From DATBJJ01 sp036556425 (GTDB lineage: Bacteria; Acidobacteriota; Vicinamibacteria; Vicinamibacterales; 2-12-FULL-66-21): DNA of 64,000 bases. The stretch covers positions 1-64,000 of the forward strand of contig DATBJJ010000141.1 of the NCBI GenBank assembly GCA_036556425.1, given 5' to 3'. The position numbers and the translations under genes are program-made. Below, in pieces: positions 36,147 to 46,200 of this stretch (position 1 is its first letter; each line of letters opens with the position of its first letter). Below the pieces are notes generated by a model. The model did not search any database. It saw nothing but the letters and a program-made list of their open reading frames with translations, and had not been told where the DNA came from.

Positions 36147-39100
36147 TTATCTGATCGTCACGCGTACGACTTTGGCGGGGACAAAGTCGCTCTCTTCCGT
36201 GCTCCACGCGAAGACGGCGAGATCGTAGTTGCCCGGCGTGAGCCCGTGCACGATGAGGCCGTAACCCGAGTCGCGGAACCGTTCGCCATGCAGCGCGCCG
36301 ACATCCGCACGCGCGCCGCCGTACGATGCCGCGCCGAGGAAGACCGGCGGTCCGCCGCCGAGTGGATACGCCCACACGTGCAGTCCGCTGACACCCGTTC
36401 CTTCCCCGGCCTCGAGGTCGGCGGCCCACCCGCCGAGCATGAACGGCTGCGCGACGTCCTGCTGCGCGCGCGGCGCGTCGATGACGACTTGCGGTCCGAC
36501 GTACCCGCGCCCTTTCGGATGCAGCACGATGCGCACGTCTTGACGGCCGACGACGGCCGCTCCGCGCGTGCGCACGAACACGAGATCGTACGTGCCGATG
36601 AACCCGACGCCCGGCGCCCACGTGAAGTTGCCGGTCCTCGCATCGAGACGCGAACCAATCGGCAGGGGCAGCAGATCCTCGCCCGCGCGCAGGAAGCCGC
36701 TGTGCCGCTCGCTCGCATTCGTGCCGAGCGCCAGCTCGAATCGATCGAGCTCTTCGCCGCGCACGAGCGCACGACCGTTCGCGCCAATCGCGTACGACGT
36801 CCACGGCGCGCTCAGATCCCATCCGCGCCGTCCGACGATCGCCGATCGATCGCTCGCGATCGTCTGCGCCGCGCTCCGCGCCGCGCCGTTCAGGGGAACG
36901 CCGACGCTGCCGCCGCCGTTGGCGACGGTGAAGAACCGGCTGCCGATGCCTTGCGTCGCGCCGAGATTGTCCGACGCGAGCCATGCGATGGTGTGCACGC
37001 CGTTGGTGAGGGCGGTCGTGTTGATCGTCTTCACGCCGACCGCGCCGTTCGAATTCACGTAGCCGGGGAACAACGCGGCGATGTCGGACCGGAAGTTGTT
37101 GTACGAGTCCACGCCGCCGATCGGCGAGCCGTCGATCAATACGCTGATCGTCGAGCCGTTCGTGGGGATGGATCTTCCCATCGGCTGCCCCGCGAGGACC
37201 CAGCCAAAGTTGATGTAGTTCGATCCGGACGCTGTACCGCCTTGCGTCGGCGTATCGATCGCGCCGAACGGCAGCGTGGCGCTCGAGTTCGCGCACGTGA
37301 TGGTCCGGGTGCCGAGCAGGACGACATGGCCCTCGTTGTCCGTCGACCAGTACGAGAACACGTACGTTCCGTTGCCCTGATTGGGCAGCATGTTCGTGAG
37401 GACCATGTGGCCCCACCCGCCGCGGCTATTGAGCGGATACGTGGGAAACGCGGCCATCACGTCCGGCCGCGCGCCGTCGATGAACAGGCCGAACCCGATG
37501 AAGATCTGCGGCGCGCCTCCGCAGTTGCCGTTTGGCGGAGCCGATTCGCCGGTCACCGGCGCGCGGCAGATCGCGATGCGGTCGACTTGGACGTCGTCGA
37601 CCGACCACCCCGTCATCGCGATCGCGCCAGTCACTCCCGTCTGGCCGTTCACCGGCGTGTCGACCACGCCAATCGGATCGGCGGAAGTTCCGTTGAAGAA
37701 CGTTCTGAGCGTGACATTGATGGGACTCGGAACGGTGCCGGCTCCGGTGAACACGAGCGTGACGGCACCGGTGTCGGTGTTGCCCACCGGCGCGCCCGCC
37801 GCGCTGACGTCGATCGTCAACACCGCGGGGCCCGAGCCGGAGGGCGGCGATACCTGCAGCCACGATCGGTTCGTGGAGGCCGTCCACGTCACGGTGCCCG
37901 CACCGCTCTGCGTCAATCGAACGGTCTGCGCGGTGGTCTTCGTGGTGAACGCCGCGCCGTTGGTGATGGCGCCGAATCTGAGCGACGACTTGTCGAACGC
38001 CATCGTCGGACCGGCGCCCGATTGCGCGATCGTCAGCGTCTGACCCGCGACGGTCATCGTCCCGTTGCGCGCCGCCCCGCCGTTCGCGCTGACGTTGAAC
38101 GTGATGGTGATCGAACCGGTGCCGCTTGCCGGACTCGTCAACGTCACGAAGCTCGAACTGTTATTCGTGATGCTCCACGGACAGCCGGCCCCCGTCACGA
38201 GATTCACGGAGCCGCCGGTGACGCCACCGGCCGGAACGTTGACCGTCGACGATGGTTGAAGCTGATACGTGCAACTGTCCGGAACCCAGCCGAAGTCCGT
38301 CAGCATTCCCATGATCGCCGCGCTCGGGAGGTGATTCGATTCGGCGGTATTGAGCGCGTATGTCATGAGCGAGTTCGGCGTGCCCGGCGGATACGCCGTC
38401 TCGTCGAGGTGCACGTGGCTCGATCCTTGGGCCCACGTCGTCGGCGCGTACATCTGCGGCCGCAGGCCGCCGTTGCCGGCGGTTCCCGCGGGACCGTTCC
38501 AGAACAAGTCGTTGGATCGCAGCTGCGCGGAGAGCGCTGGCGACGGGTTCGCGAAGAGACCGGTGTTGACGAGCTGTTGGCTCGCGCCGTTCACGGTGTA
38601 GTAGTCGTAGACGAACGGAAATGCCGTGCCGTTGCCCCACTGGCCGTTCGCGCCGTTGACCCTGAGCGATCCGCCGAAGCCCAAGCCGTGGAGCAGCTCG
38701 TGCAGCGCGAGCGTGACGAAGTCGTACTGACCGGCCGGAGTATTCCCATCGGTGCCGAAATAGAAGTTCGCGATGTTGCTGTTGAAGTCGACCGTGATGT
38801 CGACGTTGGCGACATCCAGATCCGATCCGACGCGAGCGTTCGCGACAGGAATCGGAAACCAGACACTCGAGAGCGGCGCGTTCGTAAAATCTCTCGTCGA
38901 CTGAACGAAGCCGGCGACGGCCAGGAAGCCAGAAAGGCTCGTGAATCTCGCATTCACGACGATCGGCACGGAACTGTTGACGCGGCTCGACCAGATGTTG
39001 ATGGCGTGCTGGAACGCGGCCTGTGCTGGCGCAGAAAAGCCCGTGTAGTTGATCGTCCAGTTCGACACGGCAGGCAAGGTGATCGCTTGCTCGGCAGGCG

Positions 39101-39296
39101 ACGGCACGAGGCGCGTGTTCGCGTCGACCGGGATGCCCACGGTGCCTGCGATCATCGTGCCCGCAGCTCGTCTCGCGTCCGGCGTCAGGCGGACCCGATC
39201 GCGATCGCCCGCCGACGGCGTCGCCAGGAAGAACGCGCCGGCGCCGCACGCGAGCAGACACCAGTGAGAGAGCAGACCACGGCTCAGAGCGCGCAT
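36147..39296 (-). CDS. Secreted HExxH metalloprotease of a different family, with BACON and GWA modules
   Basis: A 1049-residue exported protein from the ATG at 39296, which has GGAGGA just upstream (about 39301-39306); the frame is open further but unrelated. The catalytic domain (about 60-340) has HELLHGLGF (199-207), a downstream SSHVHLDE (292-299) likely to give the third zinc ligand, and LMTYAL (310-315) as Met-turn-like loop. It is unlike the matrixin pair in sequence. A BACON-type domain (about 342-427, GCPWSITNNSSSF), a second beta domain, module A, module B, a cadherin/Ig-like domain and module C follow, the same tail as in the two other proteases. Different catalytic heads on one tail suggest modular swapping. 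Confidence 0.86.
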   Translation of the reverse strand: MRALSRGLLSHWCLLACGAGAFFLATPSAGDRDRVRLTPDARRAAGTMIAGTVGIPVDANTRLVPSPAEQAITLPAVSNWTINYTGFSAPAQAAFQHAINIWSSRVNSSVPIVVNARFTSLSGFLAVAGFVQSTRDFTNAPLSSVWFPIPVANARVGSDLDVANVDITVDFNSNIANFYFGTDGNTPAGQYDFVTLALHELLHGLGFGGSLRVNGANGQWGNGTAFPFVYDYYTVNGASQQLVNTGLFANPSPALSAQLRSNDLFWNGPAGTAGNGGLRPQMYAPTTWAQGSSHVHLDETAYPPGTPNSLMTYALNTAESNHLPSAAIMGMLTDFGWVPDSCTYQLQPSSTVNVPAGGVTGGSVNLVTGAGCPWSITNNSSSFVTLTSPASGTGSITITFNVSANGGAARNGTMTVAGQTLTIAQSGAGPTMAFDKSSLRFGAITNGAAFTTKTTAQTVRLTQSGAGTVTWTASTNRSWLQVSPPSGSGPAVLTIDVSAAGAPVGNTDTGAVTLVFTGAGTVPSPINVTLRTFFNGTSADPIGVVDTPVNGQTGVTGAIAMTGWSVDDVQVDRIAICRAPVTGESAPPNGNCGGAPQIFIGFGLFIDGARPDVMAAFPTYPLNSRGGWGHMVLTNMLPNQGNGTYVFSYWSTDNEGHVVLLGTRTITCANSSATLPFGAIDTPTQGGTASGSNYINFGWVLAGQPMGRSIPTNGSTISVLIDGSPIGGVDSYNNFRSDIAALFPGYVNSNGAVGVKTINTTALTNGVHTIAWLASDNLGATQGIGSRFFTVANGGGSVGVPLNGAARSAAQTIASDRSAIVGRRGWDLSAPWTSYAIGANGRALVRGEELDRFELALGTNASERHSGFLRAGEDLLPLPIGSRLDARTGNFTWAPGVGFIGTYDLVFVRTRGAAVVGRQDVRIVLHPKGRGYVGPQVVIDAPRAQQDVAQPFMLGGWAADLEAGEGTGVSGLHVWAYPLGGGPPVFLGAASYGGARADVGALHGERFRDSGYGLIVHGLTPGNYDLAVFAWSTEESDFVPAKVVRVTIR

Positions 39297-39340
39297 CGTG
39301 TCCTCCTGCGCACGAACGTGTTTCCTGGCGCCGACCGCCG

Positions 39341-40942
39341 TTATTTGGATCCGATGATGACTCGAAGCGGTATCCGCTCTTCCCAACCCGTGCACGCGCG
39401 ACGGATGAAGACGAACTCGAATGTGCCGGCGAACTCCACCGGCGGCAGCCACCGGAAAAGTCCCTGCTCGCCGTCGATCGACGCGCCGGGCGGCAGCGGC
39501 GCCGCGACGTCGCCGGTCAGCAAATACCCCTGATACGGACCGCAGCCAATCGACCACCACCAGGTGTCGAGCGCGATCTCCAAACGCTCGCCCGGCGCCT
39601 GCCGGATTTCGGGCGTCTCGCCGCCCGCGATCTGCAGCGACCAGCCGCCCTCGTCTACACCTTTCCGATCCCAGACGAAGGCTCGTGCCTGCGGCAATCG
39701 GCTGACGCTCGGCGCGCTGCGCGCGCTCTCCGTCGCCGCCGCGATCGAACCGGACCCGTTCTCGATGTTGACGAAGCGGCTGCCGATCCCCTGCGACATG
39801 CCGTTGCTGTCCGTCACGAGCCACACGATCGTGTGGAGGCCGTTGGCGAACGGCGTCGTGTCGATCGAGAACTGCACCGCCGGACCGTTCGCGTTCTGAT
39901 ACGGCGGCGACGGGAACAGCGCCAATACATCAGGACGCGGCGATCCATACAGAGCGACGTTTGGTTGTAGTGCGCCGTCGATTATGAGCCGAATCGTCGA
40001 GCCGTCGAAAGGAACAAACGCCGTCGGCTGCGCGAGAATCCATCCCTGATTCGCATACGTCCCCGACATCGTGCCGCCCTGCTGCGGCAGATCGATCGTC
40101 CCGAAGGGTCTCGGCGAATTCACGTTATCGAAGGTAACGGTCCGCTGCCCGAGCAGCACTCGATTCCCTTCGATGTCTTCGGCGACCGCGCTGAACGTGA
40201 ACGTGCCGTTGCCGCCGTTGGGCAGCACGTTCGAGAGGACCATCAGCCCCCACCCCGCGCTCGTGAGCTCTGGACGTCCCGGAAGGCTTGCGACGACGTC
40301 GGGCCGCGCGCCGCGAACGCGTGTCGCGTCGCCGATGAAGATCTGGCCCGGCGGCTCGCTGCCGACGGCATCGCGGTATATCTGCACGCGTCTGATGCCC
40401 ACGTCGTCGATGGCCCATCCCGTGACCGCAATCGCGCCGCTGAGGCCTGTTGCGTTCTGCGCCGGCGTCTCGAGCACGCCCATCGGGATTCCAGTCGTCG
40501 ACGTCGTGTCGGTGATTCTGAGAGAGACCGAGATCGTGAGGATGTTCGTCGGCGCGACCGGCGAGACGATCTGAACCGCGCCAAGGAAATTGCCGTTGCT
40601 GAAGCTCACGAGGAGCGACGCATCGATCGAGATCGTCGCGAGGCTCGGGCTCGTGCCGCTCGTCGGAGAGATGACCAGCCACGGCTCGGTCGTCGTCGCC
40701 GTCCACGCGGCGGTCGGATCCACTTCGTTCGTGATGCGAATCGGCTCCGGCGCGGTGACGTGCGGCGAACCGGCGCCACGGTGCAGCGCAAATACGATCC
40801 CGCCCGAAGGCGCGTCGGTCATGACGGGCGCCACGATCGTGACGGCCGAGCGCTGCTTCGCGACGGGCGCCTCGCCCGCGGCGGCAAACAGCCATGCCGT
40901 TGCGACGGCGGCGGTAACGAACGCGCGTGCCGTTGCTCTCAT
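39341..40942 (-). CDS. Secreted Ig-module protein without recognisable catalytic domain
   Basis: A 533-residue exported protein. After a signal peptide (1-23) there is one BACON-like domain (about 60-150, TEPWLVISPTSGTSPSLATI), module A (MGVLETPAQNATGLSGAIAV onward, with GWAIDDVGIRRVQIYRD), module B (PFGTIDLPQQGGTMSGTYAN onward) and a C-terminal domain (YQGYLLTGDVAAPLPPGASI, then FRWLPPVEFAGTFEFVF). No enzyme motif is seen and module C is missing. It lies 44 nt upstream of the HELLHGLGF protease gene on the same strand, so the two are probably co-transcribed. A binding or scaffold role is plausible but unproven. Confidence 0.82.
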   Translation of the reverse strand: MRATARAFVTAAVATAWLFAAAGEAPVAKQRSAVTIVAPVMTDAPSGGIVFALHRGAGSPHVTAPEPIRITNEVDPTAAWTATTTEPWLVISPTSGTSPSLATISIDASLLVSFSNGNFLGAVQIVSPVAPTNILTISVSLRITDTTSTTGIPMGVLETPAQNATGLSGAIAVTGWAIDDVGIRRVQIYRDAVGSEPPGQIFIGDATRVRGARPDVVASLPGRPELTSAGWGLMVLSNVLPNGGNGTFTFSAVAEDIEGNRVLLGQRTVTFDNVNSPRPFGTIDLPQQGGTMSGTYANQGWILAQPTAFVPFDGSTIRLIIDGALQPNVALYGSPRPDVLALFPSPPYQNANGPAVQFSIDTTPFANGLHTIVWLVTDSNGMSQGIGSRFVNIENGSGSIAAATESARSAPSVSRLPQARAFVWDRKGVDEGGWSLQIAGGETPEIRQAPGERLEIALDTWWWSIGCGPYQGYLLTGDVAAPLPPGASIDGEQGLFRWLPPVEFAGTFEFVFIRRACTGWEERIPLRVIIGSK

Positions 40943-41323
40943 CGAGTCACCTCAGCGCTGCGAGCGCGCGATCGTCACGTCGGCCGGAACGTTCGTCCGT
41001 CTACCGTCGCATGCCGCTGCCGAAAACGCCAAGCTATAGTTTTCCGATCCGAGCATGGCGGACCAAACATCGCGCGCCGATACGGTAAGGGACCTTCGGC
41101 GGCCACGAATTACGTGGCCCGCTCGACTCCGCCAACCAATGACGAGGATGATGTGGGCGCGCCGGATTCGCACGTGAGTCGGGGTCCCCCGAGGGACGAT
41201 CAGTATAGCCGAGGTTAGAACGGCCAAATGTCGGCCGCGTAACAGGTTGCGGCACTCCGGTTGCAGGCTGTGCGATGTCGCCACGGAATCATGGGCAATT
41301 GATGGGTTTCGAGAGGTAGGGCC
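40943..41323. promoter_or_regulatory. 381-nt divergent intergenic region
   Basis: This interval separates two divergent secreted-protein genes, so it must hold both promoters. No gene is seen. It contains a perfect hairpin (GGCCACG at 41101-41107, CGTGGCC at 41113-41119), a near-perfect palindrome TCGGGG-TC-CCCCGA (41179-41192), and a TATACT on the minus strand (41207-41202) that could be a -10 box. No good -35 sequence is found 16-18 nt from it, so the promoter call is weak. Confidence 0.35.
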
Positions 41324-43246
41324 ATGTCAATTCTGAAAGGCGCCGGTCGGGTTTTGGCGCCTGTCGCAGCGATCCTCTTGACGGCCACCGCCGCGAGCGC
41401 GCAACTGCGTTCGAGCGTGTATGTATCGGGCCTTTCGAGCCCGCTCGGGTTCGTGCAGGACCCGTCGAATGCAGCCATTCAGTACGTCGTCGAACAGGGG
41501 GGCGTCATCCGGGTCGTTCAAAACGGATCGCTCGTCTCGACGCCGTTCGTAAATCTCTCGACGCAAATCGCAAGCGGCGGCGAGCGCGGCCTGCTCGGCC
41601 TCGCGTTCCCCGCGAACTACGGATCGTCGGGACGCTTCTACGTCTGCTTCACGAATCCCGCCGGCAACATCGTCGTCGCGCGCATGCGGCGATCGAGCGG
41701 CAACCCGCTCGTCGCGGACGGATCCCGATTCGATTTCCAGTGGCCCGGCGGACTGCGATGGATCACGCATCCGCTCGGCAATCACAACGGCGGGAACATC
41801 GCGTTCGGGCCCGACGGATTCCTCTACGTCGGCCTCGGCGACGGCGGAGGCGGGAACGATCCGGATCACAACGCGCAGAATCCCGGAACGCTGCTCGGCA
41901 AGATGCTGCGGCTCGACGTGTCGGTGTCGGATGCGGACGCGGAGGGCTACAACATTCCGCCGACGAATCCCTTCCTTGGGCAGCCTGGTTATCTTCCCGA
42001 GATCTGGAGCTTCGGCCTGCGCAATCCGTGGCGGTGGAGCTTCGACGATCCATCGCTCGGCGGCACGGGCGCGCTCGTCATTGGCGACGTCGGCCAAGGC
42101 GCGCGCGAAGAAGTCGACTACGAGCCCGCCGGACTCGGCGGTCGCAACTACGGCTGGCGCAATCGCGAAGGCACGCTCGACACGAACATTCAACCGGTCC
42201 TGCCGCCGGCGTTCCTGCCGCTCGTCGATCCGATCTACGACTACCCGCGCGGCATGGGCCAATCGATCACGGGCGGATTCGTGTATCGCGGGAACGCGCT
42301 CGGCGCAACGTATCGCGGACGGTATTTCTTCGCCGACTTCATGGCGCGGCGCGTCTTCTCGCTCGCGCTGAACTTCGCGCCGGGCGCGAGCGTCCCGACC
42401 GTCTCGGGTTTGATCGATCACACCGACGAGCTCGGCGGCACGGCCGCACTCGGCGGCATCGCGTCGTTCGGCGTCGACTCGGCCGGCGAGCTCTATCTCG
42501 CGAGCTTCAACGGCGTGATCCTCCGGATCCTGCCCAGCGTGCGGCTGCCGAATCCAATCATGACGATCGATACACCCGCGCCCAACGCGACGGTTCGACA
42601 ACCGTTCATGCTCGCGGGCTGGGCCATCGATCTGAACGCGTCGTCCGGCACCGGCATGGGACAGCATCACGTGTGGGCGTATCCGTTGAACGGCGCGGCG
42701 CCGAGATTCGTCGGCGTCACATCGCCCGGCGCGCGGCCCGACGTCGCCGCCTTCTTCGGCGCGCAATTCCTGCAGTCGGCGTACGGCGTGATCGTCACCG
42801 GGCTGCCTCCCGGCGCGTATCGGCTGATTGTCTACGGCTGGGTGAACGCGGCGGCAAATTTCACCGTGTCACGGTCCGTCGATGTGACGATCACGAGCAG
42901 CACGATTGTCGTCATCGACACGCCGCCGAACCTCGCCAGCGTCGGCCGTCCGTTCATGCTCGCGGGCTGGGCGGCGGATCCGGCGGCGCCGACGGGCGTC
43001 GGCATCAACACGATCCACGTGTGGGCATTCCCGCACAGCGGCGGGCCACCGATATTCGTCGGCGTGCCGGCGCGCGGCGGCTCGCGCCCCGACGTCGGCG
43101 CCTATCTCGGCAGCCGCTTCACGCCGAGCGGCTACAACATGCTCGTCACTCTCACGCCGGGCACGTACGACTTGAGCGTGTACGGCCACAGCACGGTGAC
43201 GAACACGTTCGACGCGTGGAGCGTGCTCAGGGTGACGGTGAGATGA
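41324..43246 (+). CDS. Secreted PQQ-type sugar dehydrogenase with two C-terminal GWA modules (paralog)
   Basis: A 640-residue paralog of the protein encoded at 27314. The signal peptide ends at ASA (26). The propeller (about 28-395) has H154 in GNHNGGNIAFGPDGFLYVGL at the same residue number as its paralog, and GRNYGWRNREG. Two GWA module C copies close the protein (about 413-520, HHVWAYPLNGAAP; and 527-640, IHVWAFPHSGGPP, ending LRVTVR). The first propeller strand, LGFVQDPSNAAIQYVVEQGG, is close to its paralog. The gene ends with a 20-nt convergent overlap with the next gene. Activity needs PQQ, and no pqq genes are in this window. Confidence 0.88.
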   Translation: MSILKGAGRVLAPVAAILLTATAASAQLRSSVYVSGLSSPLGFVQDPSNAAIQYVVEQGGVIRVVQNGSLVSTPFVNLSTQIASGGERGLLGLAFPANYGSSGRFYVCFTNPAGNIVVARMRRSSGNPLVADGSRFDFQWPGGLRWITHPLGNHNGGNIAFGPDGFLYVGLGDGGGGNDPDHNAQNPGTLLGKMLRLDVSVSDADAEGYNIPPTNPFLGQPGYLPEIWSFGLRNPWRWSFDDPSLGGTGALVIGDVGQGAREEVDYEPAGLGGRNYGWRNREGTLDTNIQPVLPPAFLPLVDPIYDYPRGMGQSITGGFVYRGNALGATYRGRYFFADFMARRVFSLALNFAPGASVPTVSGLIDHTDELGGTAALGGIASFGVDSAGELYLASFNGVILRILPSVRLPNPIMTIDTPAPNATVRQPFMLAGWAIDLNASSGTGMGQHHVWAYPLNGAAPRFVGVTSPGARPDVAAFFGAQFLQSAYGVIVTGLPPGAYRLIVYGWVNAAANFTVSRSVDVTITSSTIVVIDTPPNLASVGRPFMLAGWAADPAAPTGVGINTIHVWAFPHSGGPPIFVGVPARGGSRPDVGAYLGSRFTPSGYNMLVTLTPGTYDLSVYGHSTVTNTFDAWSVLRVTVR

Positions 43247-46200
43247 CGATCTTCGCCCGAACGCTCAGCTTGCTTCCATCGCACGCGGTGCGAACGAATC
43301 GCAGTTCGTACGTGCCGATGAATCCGGGTCCGGGCTGCCAGTAGAACGTTCCACCCGGATCGATCGTCGCACCGACCGGCAGCTTGCCGAGCGTGTTCTG
43401 CTCGACAGAATACCCGGCCCAGGTTGCTGGACACGCATCCTCGGTCGGGGTTTCGAGCGGCAACTCGACGCGTCCTGTAGCGTCCGGCTTCAGCCGGACC
43501 TCGTCGATCGCGAACGCTGCGCTCGCCAGGCTCTCCGTATGGCGTCCGCTCTCGACGCCGCCGTCATCCGCGGGCTGCGCGTCCGCCGAGTTCGCGACGT
43601 TGAAGTACCGGCTGCCGATCCCCGCGCCCGCGTTGAGACTGTCGTAGACGATCCACGCGAGCGTGTGCTGCCCTTCCGCGAGCGCCGTCGTGTCGATCAC
43701 CTTGTAGCCGACCGGTCCGCCCGAATTCGCAAGACCTGGAAACAGTCCGGAGACGTCGGAACGGAACAAGTTGTACGTCGGGTGTCCCAACGACACGCCG
43801 TCGACCATGACGTGAATCGTCGAGCCGTCGAACGGAATGATCTTGGGCTGCGGCGTCAACGCCCAACCGAAGTTCAGATAAGCGCTGCCCGCGATCGTCG
43901 CGCCTTGCTGCGGCGTATCGATCGCGCCGAACGGATCGGTCGCGCCCGCGTTCGTCGCGATGATCGTCTTCGCGCCGAGCAGCGTGCGCGCGCCTTCCGC
44001 GTCATCGGCGTACGCGTAGATGCGGACCGCGCCGTTGCCTTGATTCGGCAGCATGTTCGTGAGCACGAGGAAGCCCCAGCCCGCGCGATCGTTCAACGGA
44101 TACGTCGGATAGCTCCGCGCGACGTCGGGCCGCGCGCCGCGGACGAACACGGCGTTCCCCAGGAAGATCTGCGTGCCACCTTCGCCGGCGATAGGATCGC
44201 GATAGATCAGAACTCGGCGCACCTCCAGATCGTCGAGCGCCCAGCCGCCGAGCGGCAGCGATCCCGCGACCTGCGATCCGTCGAGCGGCGCATCGAACGA
44301 TCCGAACGGCGGCTGCGACGCGATGCCCGCCTGACGCACCTCGAAGACGCGCCGGCCTATCGTGACCGCGGCGATGCGGGGCGCCGGATTGGGATTCGGC
44401 GGCACGGAGAGCACGATTTCACCCGGCGTGTTCGACAGCACGCTCACGAACGTGCCGGGATCGACGGTCTGCGGTCCGCACGCGCCGCCAATCGTGATCG
44501 TCACCGGACCGCCGCCGGCGCCGAGCGTCGCGCCCGCGGGCGAGAGCACGAACGCGCACTCCTGCACGTCGAGCGTGAACGCCCGCGCCGTCGCGCAGGC
44601 GTTTGCGTCGACGACGCCGACGGTGAGCTCGTAGCGTCCCGAAAGAGTCGGCGTTCCGCTCAAGACGCCGGTCGTGCCGTCGAACGCGATACCGTCCGGC
44701 AATCCTCCGGCCGTCACACGGAAGCGCATCGGGCTCGTTCCGCCGCTGACGGTCATCACTTGCCGGTAGGCGCTGCCGACAACGCCGGAGGCAAGGCGTG
44801 ACGGTATCAGCGTCATCGCGCTGCACGCCGCCAGCGTGAAGTTGACGTTGGACGTCACGTTCCCCGTCGTGACGGCGATCGGCGTCGCCGCGATCACATC
44901 GCACGCGCCGCTCGTGCACGACGTCTCGCTGAACAGTTCCGCGCCGTGCGCCGGCGTGGCTTCGGCACGCGCGCGATAACTCCCCGCCGGCACGTTCACG
45001 CGAAACGTTCCCGAGGCGAGCGAAACGGCCTGGCCGGCGAGTGTTCCCGCGGACGTGAAGATCGACACTGGAACGTTCGCGATTGCATTGCTCAGCGTGT
45101 CGCGCGTCTCGCCCGCGATGACGCCGCCGGGCGCGATCGTGAAGTTGACGTTCGACACGTCGGCGTTCGACACGACGACCGGTGTTCCCTGGCGAGGATC
45201 GCAGGAAGCGCAGGCGATGTCCTGATAGACCTCGTCGGCGTAGCCCCGATCGTTGCGCGTGCGCAGAAAATACGTGCCGGCCAACACGTCGTCGAAGCGG
45301 TAGTTCCCGAATTGATCCGAGAGCGCCGACGCTACCAGCATCCCGGTATCTGTCACGAGCTCGACTCCAATCGTGCTCAGCGGCTGCGGACCCTCGTCGC
45401 TGACGTTTCCAGAGATCCTTCGTCCCCCGGAGGGCGGGCCGAAATCGAGTCGGAACGAAAGATCGCCCGGTCGAATGACGATCGGCCGGCCGGATGTCGG
45501 CGGACAATCGACGCACGTGATGCCGCCATGCAGCGTGTTGCCCCACTTCGCGTAGTACGTTCCTGGCGGAAGGCCGACGGCCTCGACGGTGAACCCCACG
45601 ATCGTGACAAATCGTACGACGCCAACCATCTCGACCCCGCGGCTGTCGAACATGCGGAGAGGCCGCGTACCACTGACGAAGCCCTCGCCCGAGCCCGCCC
45701 CCAGCGTCATGGCGAAGTCGATGCCGCCGGTCGTGTTGCCCGCCGTCACGGTGATCGGTACGCCGCGCCGGACGTCGCAGTCGACTGTGTTGCACACCAC
45801 CTCGCCAAACAGCTTGTCGACAAGGCTTCCACCCCACGGGCGAATGCCAAACGGCGCCGCAAGCGGATCGCGCGCGAGCACGTAGTACTGGCCCGAGGGA
45901 AGTCCTTGGAGGTTGTAGACGGCGACGCTTGGGGGCGCCGGGCAGAACGTGTCCAGGACGCGCACGAGCTCGCCCGACGCATTGAAGGCGGATAGCCTCG
46001 GTCCGAGGATGAAGGCAGCGTTCGCGCACGTGATCTGCCCGGTGATGGCGCCGCCGATGCCGAGCGCGAAATCGATCGCGACGATGTTCGCGCCGATTCC
46101 GACGGCGAGCGTTTGCGGCGTTCCTCCGCAGCCCACGCACGCGCCCGTGTGCCATTCGTCGGCGTAAGGACCGGTCGATATCGTGCGCAGCCGATAGAAT

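Noticed and set aside
36246..39533. 1095-residue plus-strand frame antisense to the HELLHGLGF protease
   Set aside because: It is a shadow frame caused by codon bias; the minus-strand protein has motifs and a ribosome site.
41245..41300. c-di-GMP (GEMM) riboswitch before the second sugar dehydrogenase
   Set aside because: A GCACTCCGG string at 41252-41260 recalls part of the GEMM motif, but the conserved upstream ACGCAAAGCC-type segment and paired stems are absent.
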